Position numbers and translations under genes: made by a program
Notes under the pieces: model-generated
Databases searched by the model: none
Told to the model about the DNA's origin: nothing
Seen by the model: only the letters and a program-made list of their open reading frames with translations
Shown here: positions 18,068 through 25,753 of the stretch, piece by piece
How the letters are laid out: every line of letters starts with the position of its first letter
Position numbering within the stretch: position 1 is the first letter of the stretch
From: Chitinophagaceae bacterium UBA4411
GTDB taxonomy: Bacteria; Bacteroidota; Bacteroidia; Chitinophagales; Chitinophagaceae
NCBI GenBank assembly: GCA_002400415.1
Contig: DGQP01000009.1
Span: 248,001-312,000 of the forward strand
Reading direction: 5' to 3'
Length of the DNA: 64,000 nt

Positions 18068-18261
18068 AGATCAAAGAAACCCACCGCCGGCAATGGCCGT
18101 GCCAGATGAGAAGAGAATGATCGCCCGATTAGCCTTTGCAAAACTTTGCCCGGGGAAACCGTAAAGCTACTCTCTGCTATACAATGAAACCGGTCTGACA
18201 ACATGATTCAGCAAAATGCAGGTATACGGAATTGTTCGGCTGAGTCGTAAAACTAAGACCG

Positions 18262-20187
18262 CTAATAAACGAGGATGGTTTTTGCATCGCCGCCTTCTGT
18301 CACGATCCTGTATACACCTTTTGCAAAATTCGATAAATTGATCGCCTGCTGCCCGGTGGAAAGGAACTGCCTGTATAAAGATTGCCCTGCTGCATTGTAC
18401 AGGGTTATAGTGGTTGGTATCGCTATGGATAGTTTTAATACTCCATCTGTGACCGGGTTATTTTGAATAATGAATGAAGGGGATGCAAGCCTGAACAGAA
18501 GTGAACGGACAGCGCTGAAACTTTGCTTTCCATCCAGGTCTGTTGCAATGATCCGGTAATAATTGATCCCGTTCCTGGGTGCGGGATCGGTAAAAGTATA
18601 AGTTCTCACATCGTTGCTGTTGCCGGCGGCAGGCACCTGCCCGATGGTGACCCAATTACCTCCTTCTCCGCTTCGCTGAATACTGAAATGGCGTGTTGAA
18701 ACTTCTGCTCCTGTTTTCCAGGTGAGTAACACAGCATTGTTTTGTTTTTCAGCTTTGAAGTCAAGCCATTGCAGGGGCAAAGTAATAAGAATGGAATGCT
18801 GTGCTACAAAATTGGAGGCACCGCCGCTTAAAGTAAAACCGCTCAGTGCCGCATTATTGTTTCCTTTTTGATCGACCAATGTCAGCATACCGGTATTAGT
18901 ACCTGATGCGATGCCCTGATCAGCTGTATAATAACTCAGCAGCCCGGTTTGCAGAGACGGATTGAGTTCCCTGTTCATGTCCTGTTGTATCTGGGCCTGG
19001 GTCCGGGCCACATTCCATATCCTGAACTCATCGGCCGAGCCGCCGAAATATTCATTTGCGAAACCTGTTTGGTTGCCTAATGCCAGTGGATTTGTATTGG
19101 TGGTAATAGCGCCGGTTTGAGCCTGTGAAGCGGCCAATGATCCGTCAATGTATATTTTCATAGTAGCTCCGTCATAGGTGGCGGCAAGATGATGCCATGT
19201 GTTCAGTGAGCTGTATACAGCAGTGATCGTTCTCCACGCACCACCAATATGCAAATAGAAAATCACATGCGACCATCCATCATCTGTACGGGGAAAAATA
19301 TAGCCGGTATTTGCTGTATTGGAAGACTTGCAAATAACATTCTGTATACCTGTGTTCTTGGTGGCGTATACCCATGCTTCCAGGGTGATGGCGCTGGTAA
19401 TATCCAGGGAACTGTTATAGGCAGTGGTTGCCACATCATTTGTGCCATCAAAAGAAAGGGAATTGGAGGCAAATTGTACAGGAGAGTTAGTCCATACTGG
19501 GGTATTTTGCAGGGTGCCATTCAGGCCCGGGTAACTGGTGCCTGAATTAGCCAGCGTACTTCCTGAACCATCGTTAAAAAGATACAGCGCCACCAGCCCG
19601 GGTGCTGCCACGGCGGGGCTCCTGAACATATTGTACTTGATATCGGTTGGGGTAAGCGCCGTATTCCAGATGCAGAGTTTGTCTATTTTACCATTAAAGA
19701 ACTGGCTGACGCTTGAACGTCCTGCAATCCAGAGATTATTGGTATTACCTGTCATGGCGGCGGGAGCTGAAGTATAGGTGAAACTCAGTGTACCATTCAG
19801 GTAGGTATATACATTGGTTCCTGATTTAACAAGAGCAATATGGCTCCAGGTATTCAATGGGGTAATGATACCTGTATTAACCCAGCTCCATGCCCCGCTA
19901 CCTGTTGCACTCAGGGCAAATTGAATGGAACCATCAGCGAAGCGGGCTATTTCATAGGTATTTTCCTTATTAAGAATAATTCCGCCCTGGGTGGGTTCGG
20001 AGCCTGTGCCCGTTGGATAAATAAAAGCTTCAAGTGTAAAGGAAGCGCTAAGGTCAATACTATTCTGGTCGGCTATTGAAACAGACTGGTTACTTCCATT
20101 GAACTGCAGGGCATAATTGGTTTGTGAATCGGCAAAGAGGGAGGAAAGAAGAATAAGGAATGTAAAAAGACAGGACAAAGATCTCAT
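18262..20187 (-). CDS. Secreted double-LamG protein with T9SS type A sorting domain
   Basis: The 641-residue protein has a signal peptide (ending near FADSQ) and two consecutive LamG/concanavalin domains: about 25-205 (YALQFNGSNQSVSIAD, WIAGRSS, FFNGKIDKLCIWN) and 240-420 (SFDGTNDVATTAYN, FGGSADEFRIWNVA). A Fn3-like segment follows (PLQWLDFKAEKQNNAVLLTWKT), and then a typical C-terminal type A sorting domain (IIQNNPV, LYNAAGQSLYR, FAKGVYRIV). Such proteins are exported by the type IX system and usually stay on the cell surface or are released. Glycan or matrix binding is likely. It is monocistronic and convergent with the cluster that ends at 18067. Confidence 0.8.
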   Translation of the reverse strand: MRSLSCLFTFLILLSSLFADSQTNYALQFNGSNQSVSIADQNSIDLSASFTLEAFIYPTGTGSEPTQGGIILNKENTYEIARFADGSIQFALSATGSGAWSWVNTGIITPLNTWSHIALVKSGTNVYTYLNGTLSFTYTSAPAAMTGNTNNLWIAGRSSVSQFFNGKIDKLCIWNTALTPTDIKYNMFRSPAVAAPGLVALYLFNDGSGSTLANSGTSYPGLNGTLQNTPVWTNSPVQFASNSLSFDGTNDVATTAYNSSLDITSAITLEAWVYATKNTGIQNVICKSSNTANTGYIFPRTDDGWSHVIFYLHIGGAWRTITAVYSSLNTWHHLAATYDGATMKIYIDGSLAASQAQTGAITTNTNPLALGNQTGFANEYFGGSADEFRIWNVARTQAQIQQDMNRELNPSLQTGLLSYYTADQGIASGTNTGMLTLVDQKGNNNAALSGFTLSGGASNFVAQHSILITLPLQWLDFKAEKQNNAVLLTWKTGAEVSTRHFSIQRSGEGGNWVTIGQVPAAGNSNDVRTYTFTDPAPRNGINYYRIIATDLDGKQSFSAVRSLLFRLASPSFIIQNNPVTDGVLKLSIAIPTTITLYNAAGQSLYRQFLSTGQQAINLSNFAKGVYRIVTEGGDAKTILVY

Positions 20188-20212
20188 GAAAAATCAGTTT
20201 GATGGTTAATAA

Positions 20213-20220
20213 CAAAACTA
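20213..20220 (-). promoter_or_regulatory. Candidate -7 element for the LamG/T9SS gene
   Basis: On the minus strand this reads TAGTTTTG, an exact match to TAnnTTTG, 25 bp upstream of the ATG at 20187. No clear -33 TTG is visible. Confidence 0.4.
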
Positions 20221-20628
20221 TGATAATCATACCCTGAAGGGGCTTCCGTTTTTCCACAGCTGTCAACAAAAAGCAGATTGTTTTTCGCGTAATGGCTCCC
20301 GTTAGAATGCTGTCCCTGATTTTGGGACGGTTGACTTGTTTGTGTTGTGCAATGAAGTTTCAGCAACAATAAATACCAGGTACTTGCCCTGTTAATTTCC
20401 AATTTCCCGGACGAAACCGTAAGATCAGGAAAACTGCAAACAGGTATTGAAAAAAAAGTAATTGATTAAAAGATAAAATGCTTTAAACCTTATGGAATTA
20501 GATGTTGATTATTCAAAGGCCATACAATATGGGAAAGAGAAAGTTTTAGTATTACTAAACCCTATTTTTACTACAGATTAGTTTAAAAATAACCATAATT
20601 TTAATGCAAATAAACATAAATAATACCC

Positions 20629-20636
20629 TAATTTTG
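20629..20636 (+). promoter_or_regulatory. Candidate -7 element directly in front of the ATPase gene
   Basis: TAATTTTG matches TAnnTTTG and ends only 4 bp before the ATG at 20641. If used, it would give a leaderless or nearly leaderless mRNA. No good -33 element is visible. Confidence 0.35.
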
Positions 20637-20640
20637 TTAC

Positions 20641-22020
20641 ATGTTCAAAAGAGATATTTTAGGGGAGCTACAGAAATGGCATCAGCGGGATGCCCGGAAA
20701 CCTCTAGTTATCAGAGGAGCCAGGCAGGTGGGTAAAACAACTGTTGTGCGTCAGTTTGCAGCTGAATTTGAGCAATACCTCTATCTCAATTTAGAGTTTT
20801 CTGAAGACAGAAAACCCTTTGAGGAATTCAGCAATTTTGACACCCTCCTGCAGTCCTTATTTTTCCTGAAAAACCTTTCGCTTGCAAAAAGAAAGGAGAC
20901 TCTCATTTTTATAGATGAAATTCAGGAAGTTCCTGAAGCCTTACAGCAACTTCGTTATTTCTATGAAGAGGCACCGGACATCCCGGTTATTGCGGCCGGA
21001 TCAATGCTGGAAAGTCTATTCAACACAGACATTAGTTTTCCGGTTGGAAGGGTAGAATACCTGGTCATACACCCTGTTTCTTTTCCTGAATTTTTAGGGG
21101 CTATTGGCGAAACAGCAGCACTCGAACAATTGAAAAATATTCCGCTTGCTGCCTTTGCACAGGATAAATTAATGCGGCTTTTTCGCACGTACTGCGTGAT
21201 TGGCGGGATGCCAGAAATTATCGAACAGTATGCGAAGGATAGAGATTTAACAGCTTTGACTACTACCTACGAATCACTCCTGGTTTCTTACATGGACGAT
21301 GTAGAAAAATATGCTGCAAACAATGCACAGGTAAACTATATCCGACACGCAATCCGTTCCTGTTTTGCAGAAGCAGGAAAAAGGATAAAATTTCAGGGGT
21401 TTGGAAACTCAACCTATAAGTCGAGGGAAATGGGTGAAGCGCTGCGAACACTGGAAAAAGCCCTGCTTGTTCACCTGATCTACCCGCAAACCAGTCCCGT
21501 ACTTCCGCTTCAGCCTGAATATGACAGATCACCACGGCTTCAATATTTAGATACAGGGATGCTGAATTATTTTGTCGGAATACAGAAAGAGATAATAGGG
21601 ACAGAAGATCTTAATGCAGTGTATGGCGGTACAATGATTGAGCATATTGCCGGACAGGAATTACTGGCAAGACAATACAGCGCATTACATGGTCTTAATT
21701 TTTGGGTAAGAGAGAAGAACACGGCTGTAGCTGAGATTGATTATCTATACCAGTATGAAGGGAAGCTTATACCTGTTGAGGTGAAATCAGGGGCAGACGG
21801 ACGATTACGTTCTCTGCATCTGTTTATGGACATGGCGCCGCATAATATGGCTATACGATTCTATGCAGGTGAGCTACGTATTTCTGTTCTTACAACACCG
21901 GGACAAAAAGTATTTTATTTATTGAATCTTCCTTATTTCCTGGTATCACAAATCGAAGAGTACCTGCCCTGGTTTGAAGAAGAGGTAAAGAAAATGATGA
22001 CGGCTGAAACTAAAAGTTGA
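20641..22020 (+). CDS. AAA ATPase of the DUF4143 family
   Basis: The 459-residue protein has a P-loop at about residues 26-34 (GARQVGKTT) and a Walker B motif (TLIFIDEIQE) near 90. The C-terminal half is the DUF4143 domain, with LQYLDTGMLNYFVG and, near residues 365-385, AEIDYLYQYEGKLIPVEVKSG. That segment resembles the D-x(n)-E-x-K core of PD-(D/E)XK nucleases. Proteins of this family are common and variably present in Bacteroidota. Most have no assigned role, and some are suspected to act in toxin-antitoxin or defence settings. The gene stands alone between intergenic regions. Family is clear; function is not. Confidence 0.9.
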   Translation: MFKRDILGELQKWHQRDARKPLVIRGARQVGKTTVVRQFAAEFEQYLYLNLEFSEDRKPFEEFSNFDTLLQSLFFLKNLSLAKRKETLIFIDEIQEVPEALQQLRYFYEEAPDIPVIAAGSMLESLFNTDISFPVGRVEYLVIHPVSFPEFLGAIGETAALEQLKNIPLAAFAQDKLMRLFRTYCVIGGMPEIIEQYAKDRDLTALTTTYESLLVSYMDDVEKYAANNAQVNYIRHAIRSCFAEAGKRIKFQGFGNSTYKSREMGEALRTLEKALLVHLIYPQTSPVLPLQPEYDRSPRLQYLDTGMLNYFVGIQKEIIGTEDLNAVYGGTMIEHIAGQELLARQYSALHGLNFWVREKNTAVAEIDYLYQYEGKLIPVEVKSGADGRLRSLHLFMDMAPHNMAIRFYAGELRISVLTTPGQKVFYLLNLPYFLVSQIEEYLPWFEEEVKKMMTAETKS

Positions 22021-22032
22021 AGTGCGATAGAG

Positions 22033-22059
22033 CCGGGTTTAATGGGCAATTAAAGCCGG
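22033..22059 (+). terminator. Hairpin after the ATPase gene
   Basis: CCGGGTTTAAT (22033-22043) and ATTAAAGCCGG (22049-22059) form an 11-bp stem with one mismatch and a 5-nt loop, starting 13 bp after the stop codon. No T-run follows, so termination is plausible but not assured. Confidence 0.4.
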
Positions 22060-22095
22060 TAAAGAACTGATTAGGCGTTTTGTGCAAATGGCAAT

Positions 22096-22126
22096 AAAAA
22101 AGCAGCTGCAAAATTGCAACTGCTTC
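22096..22126 (-). terminator. Rho-independent terminator of tRNA-Asn
   Basis: Read on the minus strand, the sequence just after the tRNA forms a stem of GCAGTTGCA and TGCAGCTGC (one wobble) followed by TTTTTTA. It is placed 9 bp beyond the tRNA 3' end. It may also serve the ATPase gene from the other side. Confidence 0.75.
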
Positions 22127-22134
22127 GTTTTACG

Positions 22135-22208
22135 CTCCCCCTGCTGGACTTGAACCAGCGACCCTCTGATTAACAGTCAGATGCTCTAACCAACTGAGCT
22201 AAGGAGGA
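22135..22208 (-). tRNA. tRNA-Asn (GTT)
   Basis: The minus strand folds into a normal cloverleaf of 74 nt. The acceptor arm pairs TCCTCCT with AGGGGGA (one G-T pair), the D arm holds AGCTCAGTTGGTTAGAGC, the anticodon loop is CTGTTAA with anticodon GTT, and the T arm is GCTGG-TTCAAGT-CCAGC. The discriminator is G. CCA is not encoded. Confidence 0.95.
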
Positions 22209-22278
22209 ATACCTATCCCTTTCGGGGCAGCAAAAATAGGGATTTTAAGGTTTTAAACAACCGGGTCACAATCAAATT

Positions 22279-22647
22279 TTACCGGAAAATATTCCAGAAA
22301 CTGCCGCTTTCCTCAATTCCCACATAAACCCCGTCCGGCCTGCTTTCCACCGGCCAGTTCTTTAAGTAATAGCCTTCGCCGCTGACGTTCCGGCCGTTTT
22401 GCAGGGCATATTTATAACGATGCAGGGGACAAACCACATTGCCTAGCACATCAATATAGCCATCCGCCATAATGCCACCGGCATGGGGGCATTTGTAGGC
22501 AAAAGCAAATAAGGTATTATTGAACTTTCCGATGCAGATCTTTTTCCCGTTTAATTCGGCTACAGCAATATTATTAGCAGTGAAATCCAGTTCATTTACG
22601 TGATCAGCGATCTTATGCCAGGTGACTTTTTTATCATTCATACTCAT
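22279..22647 (-). CDS. Rieske [2Fe-2S] ferredoxin-like protein
   Basis: The protein of about 122 residues carries both Rieske cluster motifs: CPHAGG (Cys-x-His) and, about 18 residues later, CPLHRY (Cys-x-x-His). It has no signal peptide or membrane helix, so it is a soluble cytoplasmic Rieske ferredoxin-type protein, an electron-transfer partner for oxygenases or reductases. The ATG at 22647 (MSMNDKK) is chosen; an upstream ATG at 22680 would add 11 residues, and 22641 is also possible. It ends close to the tRNA-Asn gene and starts 40 bp downstream of the hflX stop, so it may be cotranscribed with hflX. The partner oxygenase is not in the window. Confidence 0.9.
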   Translation of the reverse strand: MSMNDKKVTWHKIADHVNELDFTANNIAVAELNGKKICIGKFNNTLFAFAYKCPHAGGIMADGYIDVLGNVVCPLHRYKYALQNGRNVSGEGYYLKNWPVESRPDGVYVGIEESGSFWNIFR

Positions 22648-22686
22648 GGAGCTAAGAGGATAATCAGGCAAACAACCCAACAGGTA

Positions 22687-23877
22687 TCAGTATATAAAAT
22701 CGGTTCTGTACGGGTACCGGACCCGGTACATGGCCCTTACTTTTTCCAGTATTGTTTGGCGAAGCCCGTCAATATTTCTTTTTTCAAGCGCAGAAATGAA
22801 AATGGCGTTATCATTGGTCTCCCGGTTCCAGCGTTCTTTCAGGTCTTCGAGAATTTCTTCTTTCGTCGTTTCTTCCAGCCATTCATCAAACGTATGTTTT
22901 TCATACAGGTCCATCTTATTGAAAATGGTGAGTACGGGCTTTTCAAAAGCATTCAGTTCCTGCAGGGTTTTATTCACCACACCGATCTGGTCTTCATAAG
23001 CCGGGTGTGAAATATCCACCACATGCAGTAATATATCAGCTTCCCGCACCTCATCCAATGTACTTTTAAAACTTTCCACCAGGTGGTGAGGGAGCTTCCG
23101 GATGAAACCTACTGTGTCGCTCAACAGGAAGGGGGTATTCTCAAAAACAACTTTACCGGTAGTGGTATCCAGCGTGGCAAATAATTTATTTTCTGCAAAC
23201 ACTTCCCGTTTACTCAGCAGGTTCATGATAGTGGATTTGCCCACATTCGTGTAACCCACCAAAGCCACCCGGATGAATTCGCCCCGGTCTTTTCGTTGTG
23301 TGAAAGCCTGTTTATCTATTTCTGCAAGGCGTTTCCGCAGCAGGGAGATTTTATCTCTTACGATACGGCGGTCAGTTTCGATCTCACTTTCACCCGGCCC
23401 CCGGGTACCAATACCACCACCCAGGCGTTCAAGGTGTTTCCACATACCTCTCAGTCTCGGTAATACATATTGATATTGGGCCAGCTCTACCTGGGCCTTA
23501 GCCTGCGCTGTCTTGGCACGGCTGGCGAAAATGTCGAGAATAAGATCGGAGCGATCGATGGTTTTTATCTCCAGGGCCTTTTCAATATTATTGATCTGCG
23601 CCCCGGTTAATTCATCATCAAAAATAATGATGCGGACATCTTTTCCCTGTATATACTGGCGTATTTCCTCCAGCTTGCCTTTACCAATAAAAGTCCGGCT
23701 GTCGGGATGCTGTAGTTTTTGGGTAAACCTTTTGATGGTTAGTGCACCGGCAGTCTCTGCCAGGAAAGCTAATTCATCCAGGTATTCTGTAACCTGTTGT
23801 TCGGTCTGATCTTTTTGGACCAATCCCACCAGCACGGCTTTTTCTTCTTTTTCAATGACGTTTCTCTTGTCCAGCAT
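22687..23877 (-). CDS. hflX: GTPase HflX
   Basis: The 396-residue protein has the HflX N-terminal domain with the FIGKGKLEEI and DELTGAQ-x-x-x-x-E motifs, the Gly-rich linker GGGIGTRGPGESEIETDRR, and a GTPase domain with P-loop GYTNVGKST, switch DTTTGKV, DTVGFI and NKMDL. HflX binds ribosomes and helps to split or rescue stalled 70S particles, for instance after heat or antibiotic stress. Its length is normal for the family and the residues of the G motifs are intact. The next minus-strand gene starts 40 bp downstream and encodes a Rieske protein. The upstream gene is separated by a strong terminator, so hflX has its own promoter. Confidence 0.97.
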   Translation of the reverse strand: MLDKRNVIEKEEKAVLVGLVQKDQTEQQVTEYLDELAFLAETAGALTIKRFTQKLQHPDSRTFIGKGKLEEIRQYIQGKDVRIIIFDDELTGAQINNIEKALEIKTIDRSDLILDIFASRAKTAQAKAQVELAQYQYVLPRLRGMWKHLERLGGGIGTRGPGESEIETDRRIVRDKISLLRKRLAEIDKQAFTQRKDRGEFIRVALVGYTNVGKSTIMNLLSKREVFAENKLFATLDTTTGKVVFENTPFLLSDTVGFIRKLPHHLVESFKSTLDEVREADILLHVVDISHPAYEDQIGVVNKTLQELNAFEKPVLTIFNKMDLYEKHTFDEWLEETTKEEILEDLKERWNRETNDNAIFISALEKRNIDGLRQTILEKVRAMYRVRYPYRTDFIY

Positions 23878-23890
23878 AATAATAAAAATA

Positions 23891-23907
23891 CCTTCCTGAA
23901 AGGAAGG
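23891..23907 (-). promoter_or_regulatory. 5' leader hairpin of hflX
   Basis: CCTTCC and GGAAGG form a perfect 6-bp stem with a 5-nt loop. It would sit at the very 5' end of an mRNA initiated from the TACTTTTG box at 23912-23919. The stem holds the only purine-rich (AGGAAGG) sequence before the ATG, 13 nt upstream of it. Confidence 0.4.
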
Positions 23908-23911
23908 ACAG

Positions 23912-23919
23912 CAAAAGTA
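23912..23919 (-). promoter_or_regulatory. Candidate -7 element for hflX
   Basis: On the minus strand this is TACTTTTG, an exact TAnnTTTG match, just downstream of the upstream gene's terminator and 35 bp before the ATG at 23877. Confidence 0.45.
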
Positions 23920-23920
23920 G

Positions 23921-23957
23921 AAAATAAAAAAGCGATCCGCCTGTAGCGGACCGCTTT
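23921..23957 (-). terminator. Rho-independent terminator of the outer-membrane barrel gene
   Basis: On the minus strand AAGCGGTCCGC and GCGGATCGCTT form an 11-bp stem with one mismatch, followed by TTTTTTATTTT. It lies 20 bp after the stop codon of the gene at 23977-24702. Confidence 0.85.
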
Positions 23958-23976
23958 TCGTAAATTTTTTAATCGC

Positions 23977-24702
23977 TTAAAGACCGCTGAGTGTGAGACC
24001 AATTGAGAAAGGTCTTACCTGCGGGCCTGCACCATCTTTGAATAAAGTGGTCAGTTGGTAGCTGCCATATAAACTAAAATGACCTAATCCTACCCGGCCT
24101 GTGGCCACCAGCCGGTTTTTGTTGAAGAAGCGTTTGCTTGCTTCTTTCATTACATAATCATTTAATGTTCCATCACTACTGTTCTGTAACTCCACGTTGC
24201 GGGTATGTGCATTCAGTAACAAACCTACTTTCACACCGATAGCAGCTTTGAAGCTTTTATTGGGATTGGCAGGGTCCGCAGTATAGCGAAATTCAACAGG
24301 AGCTTCCAGGTAAGAAGTTGCCAGTTTTGTTTTTTTGAAGTGGTTAGTATCAGCCTGGTTGCTGAAACGAAGGGTGCTGGTCAGGTCTTTGATGCCCACA
24401 TAAGTTTCTTTAAAAATGATATGGTCAGAAGAGATACCCGGGCCAAAAGCCATACTCAGTTTTGGGTTGGTCTTGAACGGGAAATCATACATCAGGTAGA
24501 CATTAAAGCTTTTTGAAAAGCCACTGGTCTTCACACTGTCGGGAGCACCGGCCCAGTTGGTATAGCCAAGCTGCACCAGTAAATGATCATTAGAACGTCC
24601 GCTGAGGTCAACCGGCTTTTTCTTTAATACCAATGTAGTATCCTGGGCAGATAAAGCAGTAATAACAAGGGTACAGGTAAGTAGTGAAAGGATCTTCTTC
24701 AT
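23977..24702 (-). CDS. Small outer-membrane beta-barrel protein
   Basis: The 241-residue protein has a signal peptide ending near ALSAQ. The mature part shows alternating hydrophobic strands with aromatic girdle residues (LLVQLGYTNWAG, SFNVYLMYDFPF, LSMAFGPGISSD, FKAAIGVKVGLLLNAH, VATGRVGLGHFSLYGSY) and ends with IGLTLSGL. A short terminal strand rich in hydrophobic residues is typical of outer-membrane barrels. The layout fits the PorT/outer-membrane-beta-barrel family of Bacteroidota. It is alone between hflX and tRNA genes, with its own promoter candidate and a strong terminator. The specific role is unknown. Confidence 0.8.
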   Translation of the reverse strand: MKKILSLLTCTLVITALSAQDTTLVLKKKPVDLSGRSNDHLLVQLGYTNWAGAPDSVKTSGFSKSFNVYLMYDFPFKTNPKLSMAFGPGISSDHIIFKETYVGIKDLTSTLRFSNQADTNHFKKTKLATSYLEAPVEFRYTADPANPNKSFKAAIGVKVGLLLNAHTRNVELQNSSDGTLNDYVMKEASKRFFNKNRLVATGRVGLGHFSLYGSYQLTTLFKDGAGPQVRPFSIGLTLSGL

Positions 24703-24719
24703 AAAATTTAAGTAGTGGA

Positions 24720-24727
24720 CAAATGTA
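24720..24727 (-). promoter_or_regulatory. Promoter candidate for the barrel gene
   Basis: TACATTTG on the minus strand is an exact -7 match, preceded by TTTTG 16 bp upstream, and the ATG at 24702 follows after 17 bp. Confidence 0.5.
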
Positions 24728-24867
24728 TTTTCATCCCGGTTAACAAAAGGTTAAAGAACCCTTGTTGATTTAATGAAAGAGGGTTTAAAAATAAAAACCC
24801 GCAAAGCCGCTTTATGCACAAAGAAGCTGAGCCTGGAATTGTTCTCTTTGTGGTTTCCGTGTCCCCG

Positions 24868-24883
24868 CCTGCCGGCACGCAGG
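24868..24883. repeat. REP-like palindrome
   Basis: CCTGC (24868-24872) and GCAGG (24879-24883) form a short stem around CGGCAC in a G/C-rich block inside an A/T-rich gap. The gap (24703-24927) otherwise shows no gene. Similar palindromes are dispersed in many genomes, but I cannot count copies from this window. Confidence 0.35.
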
Positions 24884-24927
24884 TTTGTGGGATGATTGTG
24901 ATTATTGTCTTTTTAAATCATCAGCTG

Positions 24928-25001
24928 TGGACCCTGCAGGGCACGATCCTGCGACCCCCTGATTATGAGTCAGGTGCTCTAACCAACTGAGCTAAGGGTC
25001 C
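24928..25001 (-). tRNA. tRNA with CAT anticodon (Met, or Ile2)
   Basis: The 74-nt cloverleaf has acceptor GGACCCT/AGGGTCC, anticodon loop CTCATAA with anticodon CAT, and T stem GCAGG/CCTGC. The T loop reads ATCGTGC instead of the usual TTCGANC: position 54 is A and 58 is T, which reverses the usual T54-A58 pair. A CAT anticodon fits elongator Met or, if the C is modified to lysidine, Ile2; I favour Met. It does not look like an initiator. Confidence 0.9.
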
Positions 25002-25064
25002 TGCCAAAAAAGGCGCTGCAAAAATAGAAAAAAACAGTGGTAATCAAATCAGAATAAATATAAA

Positions 25065-25691
25065 ATGGAATCCTTAGATTTACCGCTGCTGACGAGTATG
25101 CTTGAAAACGATCAAATTAAGCGGCTGCTTAACGCTATTGCATTAAATAATGACCAGGCTGCCTATAAGGAGTTGTTTCTTCTTTTGCACAGCCGCCTGA
25201 AGCAATTTGCCTATTCTATACTGAAATCTGGTGAGGAAGCCGAAGAACTGGTGTCTGATCTTTTTATCCGGATCTGGGAAAAAAGGAACCAGCTCACTGC
25301 AATAGAATCCCCTTTGTTATATTTTTATGCTACTGCCAAAAACCTGGCTTTTAACCGGATCAGTAAGCTGAAACGGCAACAAACCCTTGCCCCGGAAGAG
25401 TGGCTGGTTCAGCTGAACAGTATCTATTTTGACCCTGAGCAGCTCATGATGACCGAGGAGATGATGCGGCAGATCAGGCAGGCTGTTAATGATTTGCCCC
25501 CCCGCTGCAGAATTATTTTTAAACTGGTAAAGGAGGATGGCCTGAAGTACCGGGAGGTAGCCGAATTATTGCAATTATCTGTAAAAACCGTTGAGGCTCA
25601 GATGGCTATAGCTTTACGAAGGATAGGCAAAGGGATGCATTTAGATATAAAAACGGCTACACAAACCCAGCAAACCCCAAAAAATAGTTAA
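25065..25691 (+). CDS. ECF RNA polymerase sigma factor (PUL regulator)
   Basis: The 208-residue protein has region 2 (about 30-105, including EEAEELVSDLFIRIWEKR and the NLAFNRISKLKR end) and region 4 (about 135-195, LPPRCRIIFKLVKEDGLKYREVAELLQLSVKTVEAQM). This is the pattern of the Bacteroidota ECF family that is paired with FecR anti-sigma factors. The FecR gene begins 62 bp downstream and the SusC receptor with an STN domain follows, so this is the standard trans-envelope switch: the receptor senses the glycan, FecR releases the sigma factor, and the sigma factor transcribes the PUL. Its own promoter is not obvious. Confidence 0.95.
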   Translation: MESLDLPLLTSMLENDQIKRLLNAIALNNDQAAYKELFLLLHSRLKQFAYSILKSGEEAEELVSDLFIRIWEKRNQLTAIESPLLYFYATAKNLAFNRISKLKRQQTLAPEEWLVQLNSIYFDPEQLMMTEEMMRQIRQAVNDLPPRCRIIFKLVKEDGLKYREVAELLQLSVKTVEAQMAIALRRIGKGMHLDIKTATQTQQTPKNS

Positions 25692-25753
25692 GATTTTTTA
25701 GGGGTAATCACCCATTTTTATTGTCTTACCAGTTATTACAATCTAACGATTTC

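Larger units (their letters stand above)
20188..20640. other. 453-bp intergenic region without a gene
   Basis: This gap separates the divergent LamG and ATPase genes. It holds the -7 candidate at 20213-20220, a small hairpin (GTCCC at 20312-20316 and GGGAC at 20324-20328) and a TAATTTTG box at 20629-20636. It is strongly A/T-rich from about 20440 onward. I see no open frame with coding character and no RNA gene that I recognise. Confidence 0.5.

Noticed and set aside
18068..18261. Search for a terminator between the convergent genes
   Set aside because: I found only weak inverted repeats and no T-run, so I do not claim one.
22600..23010. Plus-strand open frame of 136 codons over the start of the Rieske gene and the end of hflX
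   Set aside because: It overlaps two well supported genes on the other strand, and its translation has no coding character.
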